Numbered from the stretch's first letter, positions 16,010 through 24,600 are shown. The stretch is DNA of 64,000 bases from Thermophilibacter provencensis (GCF_030372065.1 NZ_JAUDEA010000004.1:1-64000); one strand, 5' to 3'. Made by a program: numbers and translations. The notes: a model not told the origin generated them from the sequence alone.

Positions 16010-16471
16010 TTACGCCTCGGCCATCTGGCGCTTGAGCTCCACGATCTTCTCGCGATACTCCGGCATGGTGGCGCCGAGGATCTGCGTTGCGTAGATGGCG
16101 GCGTTCTTGGCGCCATTGATGGCGACGCAGGCCACGGGCACGCCCGAGGGCATCTGGACCATGGAGAGCAGCGAGTCCATGCCTCCGAGGTCGGAGGTCT
16201 TCATGGGCACGCCGATGATGGGCAGCGGCGTGAAGGCGGCGACCACGCCGCCGAGGTGGGCGGCCTTGCCGGCGGCGGCGATAATGACCTTGAGGCCGCG
16301 ATCTGCCGCGGAGCCCGCCCACTCGTGGACCTTGTCGGGGTTGCGGTGGGCACTCGCGATGACGAGCTCGTACGGAACGCCGAGCTCCTCGAGCTGCGCG
16401 GTGCACGCCTCCATCGTGGGCATGTCCGACTTTGAACCCATGATGATTCCAACAAGCGGCTGGTCTGCCAT
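16010..16471 (-). CDS. purE: N5-carboxyaminoimidazole ribonucleotide mutase (class I PurE)
   Basis: 153 residues from ATG 16471, preceded by GAGAGGA; an in-frame upstream ATG is possible but has a poorer site. It isomerises N5-CAIR to CAIR. The family hallmarks are IIMGSKSD, ASAHRNPDKV (with the key His), AAAGKAAHLGG and MKTSDLGGMDSLLSMVQMP. It is the first gene of the minus-strand operon purE-sortase-purF-purM-purN. A -10 box TATACT lies at 16508-16513. No purK was seen in the window. Confidence 0.96.
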   Translation of the reverse strand: MADQPLVGIIMGSKSDMPTMEACTAQLEELGVPYELVIASAHRNPDKVHEWAGSAADRGLKVIIAAAGKAAHLGGVVAAFTPLPIIGVPMKTSDLGGMDSLLSMVQMPSGVPVACVAINGAKNAAIYATQILGATMPEYREKIVELKRQMAEA

Positions 16472-16507
16472 GATGCTCCTCTCGGCTGTCATATCTGCTG
16501 TCCTCCC

Positions 16508-16513
16508 AGTATA
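16508..16513 (-). promoter_or_regulatory. -10 box of the purE operon
   Basis: Read on the minus strand the bases are TATACT, about 37 bp before the purE ATG. The expected -35 region overlaps the left arm of the palindrome at 16527-16597, so the palindrome could influence expression. Confidence 0.55.
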
Positions 16514-16526
16514 CGCGACCTGCGGG

Positions 16527-16597
16527 CGCGGGCGCCAAGGACGGCGTGGCTGACGGGGGCGACGGGGCTGACAGCCACGCCGTCCTTGGCGCCCGCG
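16527..16597. repeat. 26-bp-arm palindrome between divergent purE and the pyridoxal-kinase gene
   Basis: CGCGGGCGCCAAGGACGGCG... (16527-16552) is perfectly complementary to the arm at 16572-16597, with a 19-nt loop containing GACGGGGGCGACGGGG. It lies in the space between two divergent starts. There it cannot serve as a terminator for either flanking gene, unlike the other palindromes. Confidence 0.85.
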
Positions 16598-16655
16598 AGT
16601 GCTATGCTTTCCCCTTGTACGCTGGTCCATCAGTCCGCGGACAAAGGAGAATCCC

Positions 16656-17534
16656 ATGAACAACGCCAGCAATCTGTACCTCTACCAGCGCGAGGGCGGC
16701 TACCTGCCGCGCGTGGCCGCCGTTCACGACCTGTGCGGCTACGGCAAGTGCTCCCTCGGCATCGCCATCCCGGTGCTCTCGGCGGCCGGCATCGACGTCT
16801 GCCCCGTACCCACCTCGCTCTTCTCGGCGCACACGCGCTTTCCCAAGTTCTACATGCACGACACCACGCCCATGCTCACCGACTACCTCGACGCCTGGCA
16901 CGAGGAGGGCATCGAGCTTGACGGCATCTACTCGGGGTTTCTGGGCTCGGCCGAGCAGGTCGACGCCATCCTGCGCCTCTATCGCGAGTACCCCAGCGCG
17001 CTGCGCGTCGTTGACCCGGTGATGGGCGACGGCGGCTCAAAGTACCCCACCTACACCGACGAGATGTGCGAGGCCATGAAGGGCCTGGTGGACGGCGCGG
17101 ACGTGCTCACGCCCAACCTCACTGAGGCCTCCATCATCACCGGCATCGCCTACGAGGGCCAGGACGTTGACGAGAAGTACGTGCGCCAGATGATGGACGC
17201 GCTGCTCGAGATGGGTGCAAAGTCCGTGGTGCTTAAGGGCGTGGTCCACGAGGGCGAGAGGATCATCCGCAACTACGTGGCCGTTGCCGGCGGCGAGGGC
17301 GTCGACGAGGTGGCCGGCGAGCTGCTGCCGTACATGCTGCACGGCACCGGCGACCTCTTTGCCTCGGGCCTCACGGCGGCGATCTACGCCGGCCGTAGCC
17401 TGCACGACGCGGTGGCGTTTGCCTGCGAGCTCGTGCGCGACGCCATGCGCATCACGCCCGACCAGCCCGACTACCAGGTGCGCGGCGTGAGCTTTGAGAG
17501 CGTCCTCGGAAACGTGACCGCACTTCTCGCGTAA
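16656..17534 (+). CDS. Pyridoxal/pyridoxamine kinase family (PdxY-like)
   Basis: 292 residues from ATG 16656, with AAAGGAGA upstream. It is a ribokinase-fold vitamin B6 kinase; the reaction phosphorylates pyridoxal or related compounds for cofactor salvage. Landmarks: VAAVHDLCGYGKCSL at the N-terminus, FSAHTRF, RVVDPVMGDGG, TPNLTEASIITG and the HGTGDLFASGLTAAI anion hole with the catalytic Asp. It has no partner gene on its strand and ends at the 58-bp palindrome. Substrate preference (pyridoxal, pyridoxine or HMP) is not visible in the sequence. Confidence 0.88.
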   Translation: MNNASNLYLYQREGGYLPRVAAVHDLCGYGKCSLGIAIPVLSAAGIDVCPVPTSLFSAHTRFPKFYMHDTTPMLTDYLDAWHEEGIELDGIYSGFLGSAEQVDAILRLYREYPSALRVVDPVMGDGGSKYPTYTDEMCEAMKGLVDGADVLTPNLTEASIITGIAYEGQDVDEKYVRQMMDALLEMGAKSVVLKGVVHEGERIIRNYVAVAGGEGVDEVAGELLPYMLHGTGDLFASGLTAAIYAGRSLHDAVAFACELVRDAMRITPDQPDYQVRGVSFESVLGNVTALLA

Positions 17535-17539
17535 CAGTC

Positions 17540-17660
17540 GCTGGCCCGGCGCCAAAGGGGGATGATGACAAAGGTGACGGGGTAAGTTGTCACCATGGGT
17601 TTCATGGTGACAACTTACCCCGTCACCTTTGTCATCATCCCCCTTTGGCGCCGGGCCAGC
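17540..17660. repeat. 58-bp perfect palindrome with a 5-nt loop (bidirectional terminator candidate)
   Basis: Bases 17540-17597 and 17603-17660 are exact reverse complements around the loop GGTTT. The arms include GGCGCCAAAGGGGGATGATG and GACAAAGGTGACGGGGTAAG. The structure fills the whole gap between the convergent pyridoxal-kinase gene (stop 17534) and the zinc-ribbon protein gene (stop 17665). Its GACGGGGTAA and CACCTTTGTCA parts recur at 1-36 and near 41675. Confidence 0.95.
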
Positions 17661-17664
17661 CTTT

Positions 17665-19227
17665 CTACAGGCAGAAACCAACCAAGATGGCGTTAGGCGT
17701 GATGGGACGGTGGTCGTACGAGGTGATGCCGTCCGGGGAGACGCACATGAACCAGCGGCTGTTGGTAACCTCCGGGCTGCGCAGCCACCAATAGGAGCCT
17801 GAGAGTGCAACGGCGGAGCCGCCGTCGGTCCACGTGACGCCCAGATCCTCGAAGAGCTGGTACTGCTCGCCCTCGGACTCGTAGGCGCCCATGCGCTTGC
17901 CGCCCGTGACCTCACCAACAAGCTCGGAGTACGACGGCACCCACAGCACGTCCTCGGTCACGATCTGCTGGCTGCCCCTGCCCTGAACGGGGTTGGTGGT
18001 CTTGTTGACGGCAACCACCACGTCGGCGAGCTCCTCGGGCAGGAGGTCCGCGCCCTCGTCCTCAAAGTAGGCGCGCAGGGAGGTGTCCTTCCAGCTGGTG
18101 GCGTCCTCGCCCGAGTCCATGGAGAGGCTGTCAAAGGGATCCTCGGCAATGAAGGTGATGCCCGCCACGCCGGAGCCGTCGGCCTTCTCGTCCTGGCGGA
18201 AGCCGGCAACGCGCATGGAGACCTCCGTGCCGCTGGTGAGCTCGAGGGTCTTGGTCTGCGTGCCGTCCAGCTTGCCGTCAGCGCCGCAGAGGTTGTAGCT
18301 CTCCGCGAGCTCAAGGGCGTCGGCGTCGGACGAGGCGTCGGCGATAAGGGCGGAGATCTGCGAGAGCTCCTGCCAGGAGTAGTCGTCAACGGCGGAGCGC
18401 ACCTCGGGGGCGTCCTCGGGGAGCGTCTGGGCGTCGGAGTCCTCGTCATCCGCGGTCAGCGGCGGGATGCTGCCGTCCGAGGGCGGCTGCACCTGCGGGA
18501 CGGGCTCGGGCTCGGGAGCGAGCGGGCCAATCCAGCTGGTGGCAAAGACGCCGAGAAACACCGCGATGATCGCCGCGGCGGCCACAAATGCCGCGATCGC
18601 AAAGAGACGGTCGCGAGAGGCGCCCATGGACTTAGCGCGGTCGCGCAGGTTGTTCACGAGGTCGGTCGCGACGTTGCCCTCGCGGGACTCGGCAGCGGGC
18701 TTCTCGGTGTGCTCGGGGGCGTGCTCAGCCGCCGCGTCCTCGGGGGCCTTCTCGCGCTTCTCCTCCGCCTCGACCTTGGGCCCAGCGGTCTCCTTTGCGG
18801 CGTGGCTGGCGGGCCATGCCGGGCCGTCGGAGATCCTGCGATCGGAGTAGGGCGAGCGTGCGGCGTGCGCGGCGTAGGGGCGCGGGGCGCGCGGGCGAAT
18901 CCTCGTGGCGCGCGGGGGCGGCGCGAGCGGGACGAGCGGGACGGCGCCCACCGCCGTGGGCTCGAGCGGCTCCTCGAGCTTCTTGGCGGCGGGCATCGCG
19001 TCCGCCTCCATCTGGTACTCCCTGGTGGCGTCGGGGTCGGGAGCGGGCTCGCCAGCAGCCTCGGGGGCGGCATCCGTTACCGCGGTGGCGTCGGAGTCGG
19101 CCTCGCCCTCGGGCTCCTCATTGTTTGGCGTGGCGTCGCTATCTGCAGCGGCCTCGACCGGCGTTCCGCAGATGAGGCAGAACCGCGCGCGGTCGGGCAG
19201 CTCCTCGCCACACTTCTTGCACTTCAT
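17665..19227 (-). CDS. Zinc-ribbon membrane protein with DUF6273-like C-terminal domain
   Basis: 520 residues from ATG 19227. It opens with a zinc ribbon (MKCKKCGEELPDRARFCLICG). A long acidic, Pro/Ala-rich linker (about 25-220) follows, then one membrane helix (LFAIAAFVAAAAIIAVFLGV, about 240-262) and an extracellular domain. That domain ends in SGSYWWLRSPE...FMCVSPDGITS, typical of DUF6273-like, lectin-fold-related domains of Actinobacteria. The role is unknown; the layout suggests a surface sensor or adhesin fragment with a cytosolic zinc ribbon. It is convergent with the pyridoxal kinase and shares the 58-bp palindrome as terminator. Confidence 0.72.
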   Translation of the reverse strand: MKCKKCGEELPDRARFCLICGTPVEAAADSDATPNNEEPEGEADSDATAVTDAAPEAAGEPAPDPDATREYQMEADAMPAAKKLEEPLEPTAVGAVPLVPLAPPPRATRIRPRAPRPYAAHAARSPYSDRRISDGPAWPASHAAKETAGPKVEAEEKREKAPEDAAAEHAPEHTEKPAAESREGNVATDLVNNLRDRAKSMGASRDRLFAIAAFVAAAAIIAVFLGVFATSWIGPLAPEPEPVPQVQPPSDGSIPPLTADDEDSDAQTLPEDAPEVRSAVDDYSWQELSQISALIADASSDADALELAESYNLCGADGKLDGTQTKTLELTSGTEVSMRVAGFRQDEKADGSGVAGITFIAEDPFDSLSMDSGEDATSWKDTSLRAYFEDEGADLLPEELADVVVAVNKTTNPVQGRGSQQIVTEDVLWVPSYSELVGEVTGGKRMGAYESEGEQYQLFEDLGVTWTDGGSAVALSGSYWWLRSPEVTNSRWFMCVSPDGITSYDHRPITPNAILVGFCL

Positions 19228-19365
19228 GGGACCCCTCCTCGAATTGTTCACACACTTCCACACGTTAGCATGAAGAGGGGGCAACGGGCGGCCAAACTGA
19301 CCGTTAGGCTGCGTATTGCCGGTAAGTTGAACCAACTCGCAGCGCCAAGCGGCGCGGACGCAGCG

Positions 19366-20163
19366 CTAGTTGCCGGAGAGGATCTCGACGGGCGTGAACG
19401 ACGTGGTGATCTGGTCGCGCAGCTCCTCCTGAACGACGTCGTCGATGCCGGTGATGCTGCAGGAGAACTGCACCCCCGCCTCTGACTGGGTCTTGGTCCA
19501 GACAAAGGTCATGAACGAGGTGACGTCGCCCGTGGGCTTGAGGAAGCCAAAGAACGAGGACTGCTGCATCTTACCGTCATCGCCAACGTGCACGCTCACG
19601 TGGTAGACCACGGTGTCGATGTTGGGGTTGAGCAGGGCGTTCACGGCAAAGGCGGTGGCCTGGACCTGCGAGCCGGCAAAGCACTCGAGGGCGTTCTGCG
19701 AGTTGGTGTCTATGACGGTGACCTCGATGCGGCCGGTGTTCTCGTCGGCCTCCTGCACGGTGAAGTCCTCGGGGAACTGCGTGAAGCCGTTGCCCCATTC
19801 AACGCCACCGGAGAGCGCAGAGGCAACGGTGCGGACGTTAGCCTCCTCGGCGAGGTTGGCGGTGTTCGCGCGACGCATGAAGCCAAAGGCCACCTGGCCG
19901 ATGACCACAACAGCCAGGAAGATGACCACAAACAGGACGGCGGTCTTGGTGATGACCTTGCCGACGTTTGAGCCGGAGGGATCGTCCTCGGAAAGCGGGT
20001 CGATGTCGAGCGAGACACCCTTCTCCTTGCGGTGCGCCCTCTGGCGGCGCGCGCGCTCCTCGTCGGTATGGCCCGTGTGATCGACGCGCGAGAACAGCTC
20101 CTCGGCCTCGTCGGCCGTAAGGGCGCCCTTCTGAATGCGCGCGACTTCGCTCTTCTTTGCCAT
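19366..20163 (-). CDS. Single-pass membrane protein of unknown function
   Basis: 265 residues from ATG 20163, with GGGAGAG upstream. A charged cytosolic part with SRVDHTGHTDEERARRQRAH (about 26-60) precedes one membrane segment (ITKTAVLFVVIFLAVVVIGQVAF, about 90-113) and an extracellular domain of about 150 residues (NGFTQFPEDFTVQEADENTG...). No family was recognised. It lies 139 bp upstream of the zinc-ribbon protein gene on the same strand and may be co-transcribed. The TGHTDEE-type motif and the domain organisation suggest a conserved Coriobacterial envelope protein. Confidence 0.68.
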   Translation of the reverse strand: MAKKSEVARIQKGALTADEAEELFSRVDHTGHTDEERARRQRAHRKEKGVSLDIDPLSEDDPSGSNVGKVITKTAVLFVVIFLAVVVIGQVAFGFMRRANTANLAEEANVRTVASALSGGVEWGNGFTQFPEDFTVQEADENTGRIEVTVIDTNSQNALECFAGSQVQATAFAVNALLNPNIDTVVYHVSVHVGDDGKMQQSSFFGFLKPTGDVTSFMTFVWTKTQSEAGVQFSCSITGIDDVVQEELRDQITTSFTPVEILSGN

Positions 20164-20326
20164 CTGCTCTCTCCCGCGACGGCACTCCCGCCGCGACGGC
20201 TCGCCTTCCTGCTGCTCAGCCAAGTATACGCAAATCGGGTGGTATAGCGTGCGCCATCAGCCGGCCAGCAGAGTATGCACACCCCTCACAGTGGGCTCAA
20301 GGGGCTCACTCTAGAGGAAATATGGT

Positions 20327-20525
20327 CCTTCGTGTAGCGCCGGGCATCGCTGAACGAAAATCTGCCCCTTCGTGTAGCGTAATTTCGAGGGGCCCGGAAG
20401 TAGCCAACTGGGACGATTCGCGCCGCTAGCGGGCTGATACTCGTCCGAACCTCAGGATCAGCCCATTTTTCACGCTACACGAAGGGGCAGATTTCCTCGC
20501 CAGAAGACCTGGCGCTACACGAGAG
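20327..20525. repeat. Dispersed ~200-bp palindromic repeat, copy 2 (GTGTAGCG core)
   Basis: Same organisation as copy 1 at 11444-11652: left module CCTTCGTGTAGCGC ... AAATCTGCCCCTTCGTGTAGCGT, right module CACGCTACACGAAGGGGCAGATTTCC ... GCGCTACACGAGAG. The spacer between modules differs between copies. It lies between the start of the membrane protein gene (20163) and the end of the ABC exporter gene (20560). Confidence 0.8.
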
Positions 20526-20559
20526 ACGTTTTTTCGGCTAGAGCCGTCACCGGGGGGTG

Positions 20560-22308
20560 CTACTCCGCTCCGTCGGCAAACTGCATGTGGTAGTAGCGCG
20601 CGTAGGTGCCGCCGCGGGCGAGGAGCTCCTCGTGCGTGCCGCGCTCCGCCACACGCCCGCCCTCCATGGTGACAATTTCGTCAGCATTCTTGATTGTGGA
20701 GAGCCTATGGGCAATGACGAGCGTGGTACGACCATGGGAGAGCTCGGCGAGGGACTCCTGAACGGCCTGCTCGGACTCGTTGTCCAGCGCCGAGGTGGCC
20801 TCGTCAAAGATGAGAATCGGCGGGTTCTTGAGGAAGACGCGCGCAATGGCCACGCGCTGCTTCTGGCCGCCGGAGAGGTGGCTGCCGCGCTCGCCGACCT
20901 CGGTCTCGTAGCCCTCGGGCAGGGTCTCGATGAACTCGGCGATGTTCGCCTTGCGCGCCGCCTCTTGGATCTCCTCGATGGTGGCGTCCGGGCTACCGTA
21001 GGCAATGTTCTCCGCAATGGTGCCGTCAAAGAGGTAGACGTCCTGCTGCACCAGGCCAATCGCCTCGCGCAGGCTCCGCTGCGTGACCTCGCGCACGTCC
21101 TGGCCGTCAATGGTGATGGAGCCCGAGTCCACGTCATAGAAGCGCGGCAGCAGCGAGCACGTGGTGGTCTTGCCGCCGCCGGAGGGCCCCACGAGCGCGA
21201 TGGTCTCGCCGGGACGAATGTCCAGCGTGAGACCGTTGATGACGCCGTCCTCAGGCGAGCCGTCGGCGGCCTTGTACGCAAAGTGGACGTCGCGATAGCT
21301 GATGGCGCCCTCGGTCACGCGGATGGGGCGGGCGCCCGGCGCGTCCTGGATGTCCGGCTGGGTGTCGAGCACCTCGCAGAAGCGGCGGAAGCCCGCGATG
21401 GCCTTCTGGAACGTCTCCGTAAAGTCCAGGATGCTCGTGATCGGCGTGGTAAAGAGCGAGATATAGAGCGCATACGTGGCCAGGTCGATGGCCTCCATCT
21501 GCCCCTGCGCAATGAGCCAGCCGCCAAAGACCACCACGGCCGTGTTGAGGGCGCCCATCATGACCGCAATGGCCGCCTGATAGCGCCCCATGGCGCGATA
21601 CATCCGCGTCTTGGACGCGAGATAGGCGTCGTTGCTGCGGCGGAACTTCGCGCGCTCCACGTCCTCGGCCGCAAAGCTCTTGACCACGCGCACGCCGGCC
21701 AGCGAGTCCTCCAACCGCGAGTTCACGCCCGAGATGCGAACCCGGTTCTCGGTGTAGACCGCGCGCATCCGGTAGTTGGCAAACGCGTTATACACAACGA
21801 GAAGAACCGCGATAAGCGCCAGCACGCCCGTGAGCGGCAGGTTGATCGTGGACAGGATGATAAAGGAGCCCGTGACCTCCACAATGCCGATGAGGATGAA
21901 CTCCGGCCCGTGGTGGGCCGCCTCGGAGATGTCAAAGAGGTCAGAGACCAGGCGGCTCATGAGGTCACCGGACTTGTTGTGATCAAAGTACGAGAAGCTC
22001 ATGCGCTCGTAGGCGTCAAAGAGGTCCTCGCGCATGCGGCTCTCCATGCGCGCGCCCATGACGTGGCCCCAGAAGATCACGAAGTAGCGGCACACAAACC
22101 GGATGGCGTACATGCACACCAGGCCCACGGCGAGGTAGGCCAGCGCGCCCATGATGGCGTCGGGGCCCTCGGTGAAGAGGCCACCCGTGAGGGTGCGAAG
22201 GATCTGCGGGAAGGCGAGGTCGATGCCGGCAACGGTGATAGCGGCGATGATGTCGATGACAAAGAGGTGCATCTGGCCCTGATAGTAGCCAAGAAAACGC
22301 TTGAACAT
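20560..22308 (-). CDS. ABC exporter, fused membrane and ATPase domains
   Basis: 582 residues from ATG 22308. Six predicted membrane spans in the first ~310 residues (for example LFVIDIIAAITVAGIDLAF and LIGIVEVTGSFIILSTI) are followed by a nucleotide-binding domain with Walker A GPSGGGKTT, signature LSGGQKQRVAIAR, Walker B ILIFDEATSALD and the H-loop VIAHRLST. This is the half-transporter form used for multidrug, lipid or peptide export; it must dimerise. It is monocistronic, with no neighbouring partner, so a homodimer is likely. The substrate is unknown. An IS256-family element inserted just upstream of the start, in the promoter side. Confidence 0.92.
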   Translation of the reverse strand: MFKRFLGYYQGQMHLFVIDIIAAITVAGIDLAFPQILRTLTGGLFTEGPDAIMGALAYLAVGLVCMYAIRFVCRYFVIFWGHVMGARMESRMREDLFDAYERMSFSYFDHNKSGDLMSRLVSDLFDISEAAHHGPEFILIGIVEVTGSFIILSTINLPLTGVLALIAVLLVVYNAFANYRMRAVYTENRVRISGVNSRLEDSLAGVRVVKSFAAEDVERAKFRRSNDAYLASKTRMYRAMGRYQAAIAVMMGALNTAVVVFGGWLIAQGQMEAIDLATYALYISLFTTPITSILDFTETFQKAIAGFRRFCEVLDTQPDIQDAPGARPIRVTEGAISYRDVHFAYKAADGSPEDGVINGLTLDIRPGETIALVGPSGGGKTTTCSLLPRFYDVDSGSITIDGQDVREVTQRSLREAIGLVQQDVYLFDGTIAENIAYGSPDATIEEIQEAARKANIAEFIETLPEGYETEVGERGSHLSGGQKQRVAIARVFLKNPPILIFDEATSALDNESEQAVQESLAELSHGRTTLVIAHRLSTIKNADEIVTMEGGRVAERGTHEELLARGGTYARYYHMQFADGAE

Positions 22309-22383
22309 GATGGTGCGACACTCCGATGAGACGATGGTATGAGCGCGCTCTAGCGTACCACGCGCACGCGAACTCGGGGTAAC

Positions 22384-23715
22384 GTACAATTTCTTGCGCA
22401 CTTTGACAGCGGCATAGCGCCCAGGTAAGGAAGGAGGGCACGGCCCGCCCCGGTATGATTCGAGCTGTCGAGACAGGAGGCATATTGGAGGAAGGCCATG
22501 CCCGAGCCCATCGCAACACCGAACGAGGAGTCCCTGAGGTCCGACCTGCGCGAGCTGGTGAGGAGGACGGTCGAGGAGATGCTCAACGGCCCTCTGGACG
22601 AGGAGGCCGGAGACCTCGTGGGCGCCGAGCGCCACGGGCGCACCGCCGACCGCGAGGCCTACCGCGCGGGCCACTACGAGCGGAAGCTCGCGACGACGTC
22701 CGGCGAGGCGACGATCCGCATGCCCAAGCTCAAGGGGATGAGGTTCACGACCGCGATCGTCGAGCGCTGCCGGCGCCGCGAGACGGGCGTCGAGGAGGCC
22801 ATGATAGAGATGTGCCTGGCGGGCGTGTCCACCGGGCGGACCGAGGACGTGAGCGAGATGCTCTGGGGCCCCGGCGTCTCGGCCGCCACCGTCTCGAACC
22901 TGAACGAGAGGGCCTTCGAGGCCGTCGAGGAGTGGCGCAACGGGCCGCTCGAGCGCGCCTGCCCCTACGCCTGCGTCGACGGCATCCACCTCAGGCGCAG
23001 CTGGGGAGGCTCATACGAGAACGTCGCCGCGATGGTCGCCATCGGCGCCGACGACGACGGCCACCGCGAGGTCATCGGCGCCGCGGAGGGGTTCACGGAG
23101 TCGGCCGGGTGCCGGCGCGAGCTCCTCTCTTGGCCGAGGTCGCGGGGGCTGCGCGGCGCGCGCGTGTCCGCCGGAGACAAGGCCGCCGGGATGGTCGGCG
23201 CGATCGCCGAGGTCTTCCCGGGGGCCGCCTGCCAGTGCTGCACCGCGCGCTTCTGCCGCAACGTGCTGGCCAGGGTCCCCAGGTCCAGGCGCCCCACGGT
23301 CGCCGCCACGCCCGAGGCCATGCGCGCCATGGAGTCGCGCGAGGCCTCCGAGGCCAAGGCCCTCGAGGTCGCCGGGGGGGCTCGAGCGCATGAGGCCCGG
23401 GGAGGCCGCGAGGGTCGCGCGGGAGGGCTTCGCCGAGACCCTGACGCACACCAGGCTCCCCCGCGAGCGCTGGCGGCGCATGCGCACCAACAGCGCCATC
23501 GAGCGGCCCGACCGCGAGATCCGCAGGCGGGCCCGCGTGGTCGGCGCCTTCCCCGACGGCAGGTCGGCCCCCATGCTCGCGACGGCCCGGCTCAAGTACG
23601 TCGCCGAGAGCGAGCGGGGCTCGAGGCGGTACCTGGACGTGACGCTGCTGGAGGAGTGGCCGCACCGGATGGCGGGCCTAGGGGCTGTCGGAAAGTGCGC
23701 AAGAATCTTGACACT
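22384..23715 (+). mobile_element. IS256-family insertion sequence, defective
   Basis: Imperfect terminal inverted repeats: left TTTCTTGCGCACTTTGACAG (from about 22390) and right CTGTCGGAAAGTGCGCAAGA (from about 23684), which share TTCTTGCGCACTTT. They enclose one transposase gene carrying a frameshift. Exact ends and target duplication could not be fixed by eye. It lies between the ABC exporter start and the accessory region that follows. Confidence 0.75.
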
Positions 23716-23743
23716 ACCCACAGTGGTGCCCACACACAACTAG
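22498..23743 (+). pseudogene. IS256-family transposase, broken by a +1 frameshift
   Basis: It starts at ATG 22498 after GGAGGAAGG. DDE signatures: first Asp in CVDGIHLRRSWGG, second in SAGDKAAGMV, and Glu in TNSAIERPDREIRRR. The frame breaks in a run of seven G near 23373-23379; frame 1 then continues as out-of-frame Arg/Ala/Pro. The correct continuation, GLERMRPGEAARVAREGF, is one base over. Six G would restore about 410 residues, the usual family length. The corrected frame also lacks a stop before the right terminal repeat and runs to 23743. A homopolymer sequencing error is possible; otherwise the transposase is inactive. Confidence 0.85.
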
Positions 23744-24232
23744 ACGTGTGCCAGTCTAGACCATCCGTCGAGAGCTTTTTCAAGTTTTCGGCAAGTTGTC
23801 ATGGCTTTTTCTTAAAAACCAGCAGGTAGATGTACCTGAATGTACCCCCCTCCACAATTGATTTTATATAATGCTGCCTGCAGAGGTCATTTGCGGAGGC
23901 TCCTGAAGGTTAAGGATGTCTTCCGGTTTCTCGAAGGCGGTTGAAGCCGTGACTTTGCCGCTTTGGTCGGTCTGTTCGATTGCTAGTTTTATAGTGAGAA
24001 CGTTTTCAGCGTTGTGAGGCGGCAGGTATCGAGGGACCTGCCTTTCGATGCGCCTGTTTACGGTCTTTCGGGGGCGAAAACACAAAAACAGCATAGCCCT
24101 TTAGAACGTTTGGTTGAGGGGCTGGGCCGTTTGCCGATGCGATGGCAACGTCCTTCTTGCCTGGAGCGATGTGTGCTAGTGCTGGCGGGTTCGGTTGTGG
24201 CTTGGGCACCGCGTACGGGCCGCTGGGCGAGG
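23744..24232. other. Intergenic stretch without a convincing gene
   Basis: Possible coding frames on the minus strand (23864-24094, 76 codons; 24006-24410, 134 codons) have no recognisable domain and poor starts. A TATAAT occurs at 23867-23872. The DNA is less GC-rich than the core genes and may be decayed accessory sequence. Confidence 0.35.
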
Positions 24233-24393
24233 TTGTGTACAGTCGCCCCGGCATTGTGTACACAGCTACGGGATATCCGTTGTTCTTCTCGTTGCGTTTG
24301 CGCAGGTAGATGTGGTGTCTCCAGGTAATCAGGGTTGCAACTGTGTACACAACGCGGCGGGGAGTGTACACAAAGCCCGAGACGGTGTACACA
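24233..24393. repeat. Array of TGTGTACA(CA) palindromes at ~21-bp spacing
   Basis: Sites start near 24233 (TGTGTACA), 24254 (TGTGTACACA), 24342 (TGTGTACACA), 24364 (GTGTACACA) and 24385 (GTGTACACA). Neighbouring sites within the two groups are 21-22 bp apart, two helical turns, so proteins would bind one face of the DNA. Read as minus-strand codons they give repeated Val-Tyr-Thr, but no good gene supports that reading. Confidence 0.6.
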
Positions 24394-24450
24394 AAGCCGG
24401 TGGGAGGCATCGGGATTCACAGAGTTCAGCTGGGGCAGCGAGGGCGGGTC

Positions 24451-24600
24451 GGCGGCGTTCTCTATATCACTCATAATCATCGTTTGGGGCATGGCGCGCC
24501 CGGGCGGGCTGCCGCAGGGCGCTGAGCTGGGGGTTTGAGGCTCTTCTTTCTTGTGGGGCGTTGATTTCTCTTTATCATCTCTATATCATCTGTATATCAA
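24451..24600. repeat. Direct repeat B, copy 1 (upstream of the AlbA_2 gene)
   Basis: About 150 bp beginning GGCGGCGTTCTCTATATCAC and ending in a TATC-rich tail (TTTATCATCTCTATATCATC). Copy 2 follows at 26119 and copy 3 at 26756, with roughly 85% identity by eye. This copy ends 20 bp before the ATG of the AlbA_2 gene, so it contains that gene's promoter region. Confidence 0.8.

Noticed and set aside
20557-22329. 590-codon plus-strand frame opposite the ABC exporter
   Set aside because: Shadow of the exporter; no domains, while the minus strand has full Walker and signature motifs.
24233-24393. CRISPR-like array
   Set aside because: Sites are 9-10 bp palindromes with spacers of about 12 bp; repeat and spacer lengths do not fit CRISPR, and no cas genes are near.
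23864-24410. Short minus-strand frames after the IS256 element
   Set aside because: No domain, poor starts and low-complexity sequence; kept only as an intergenic note.
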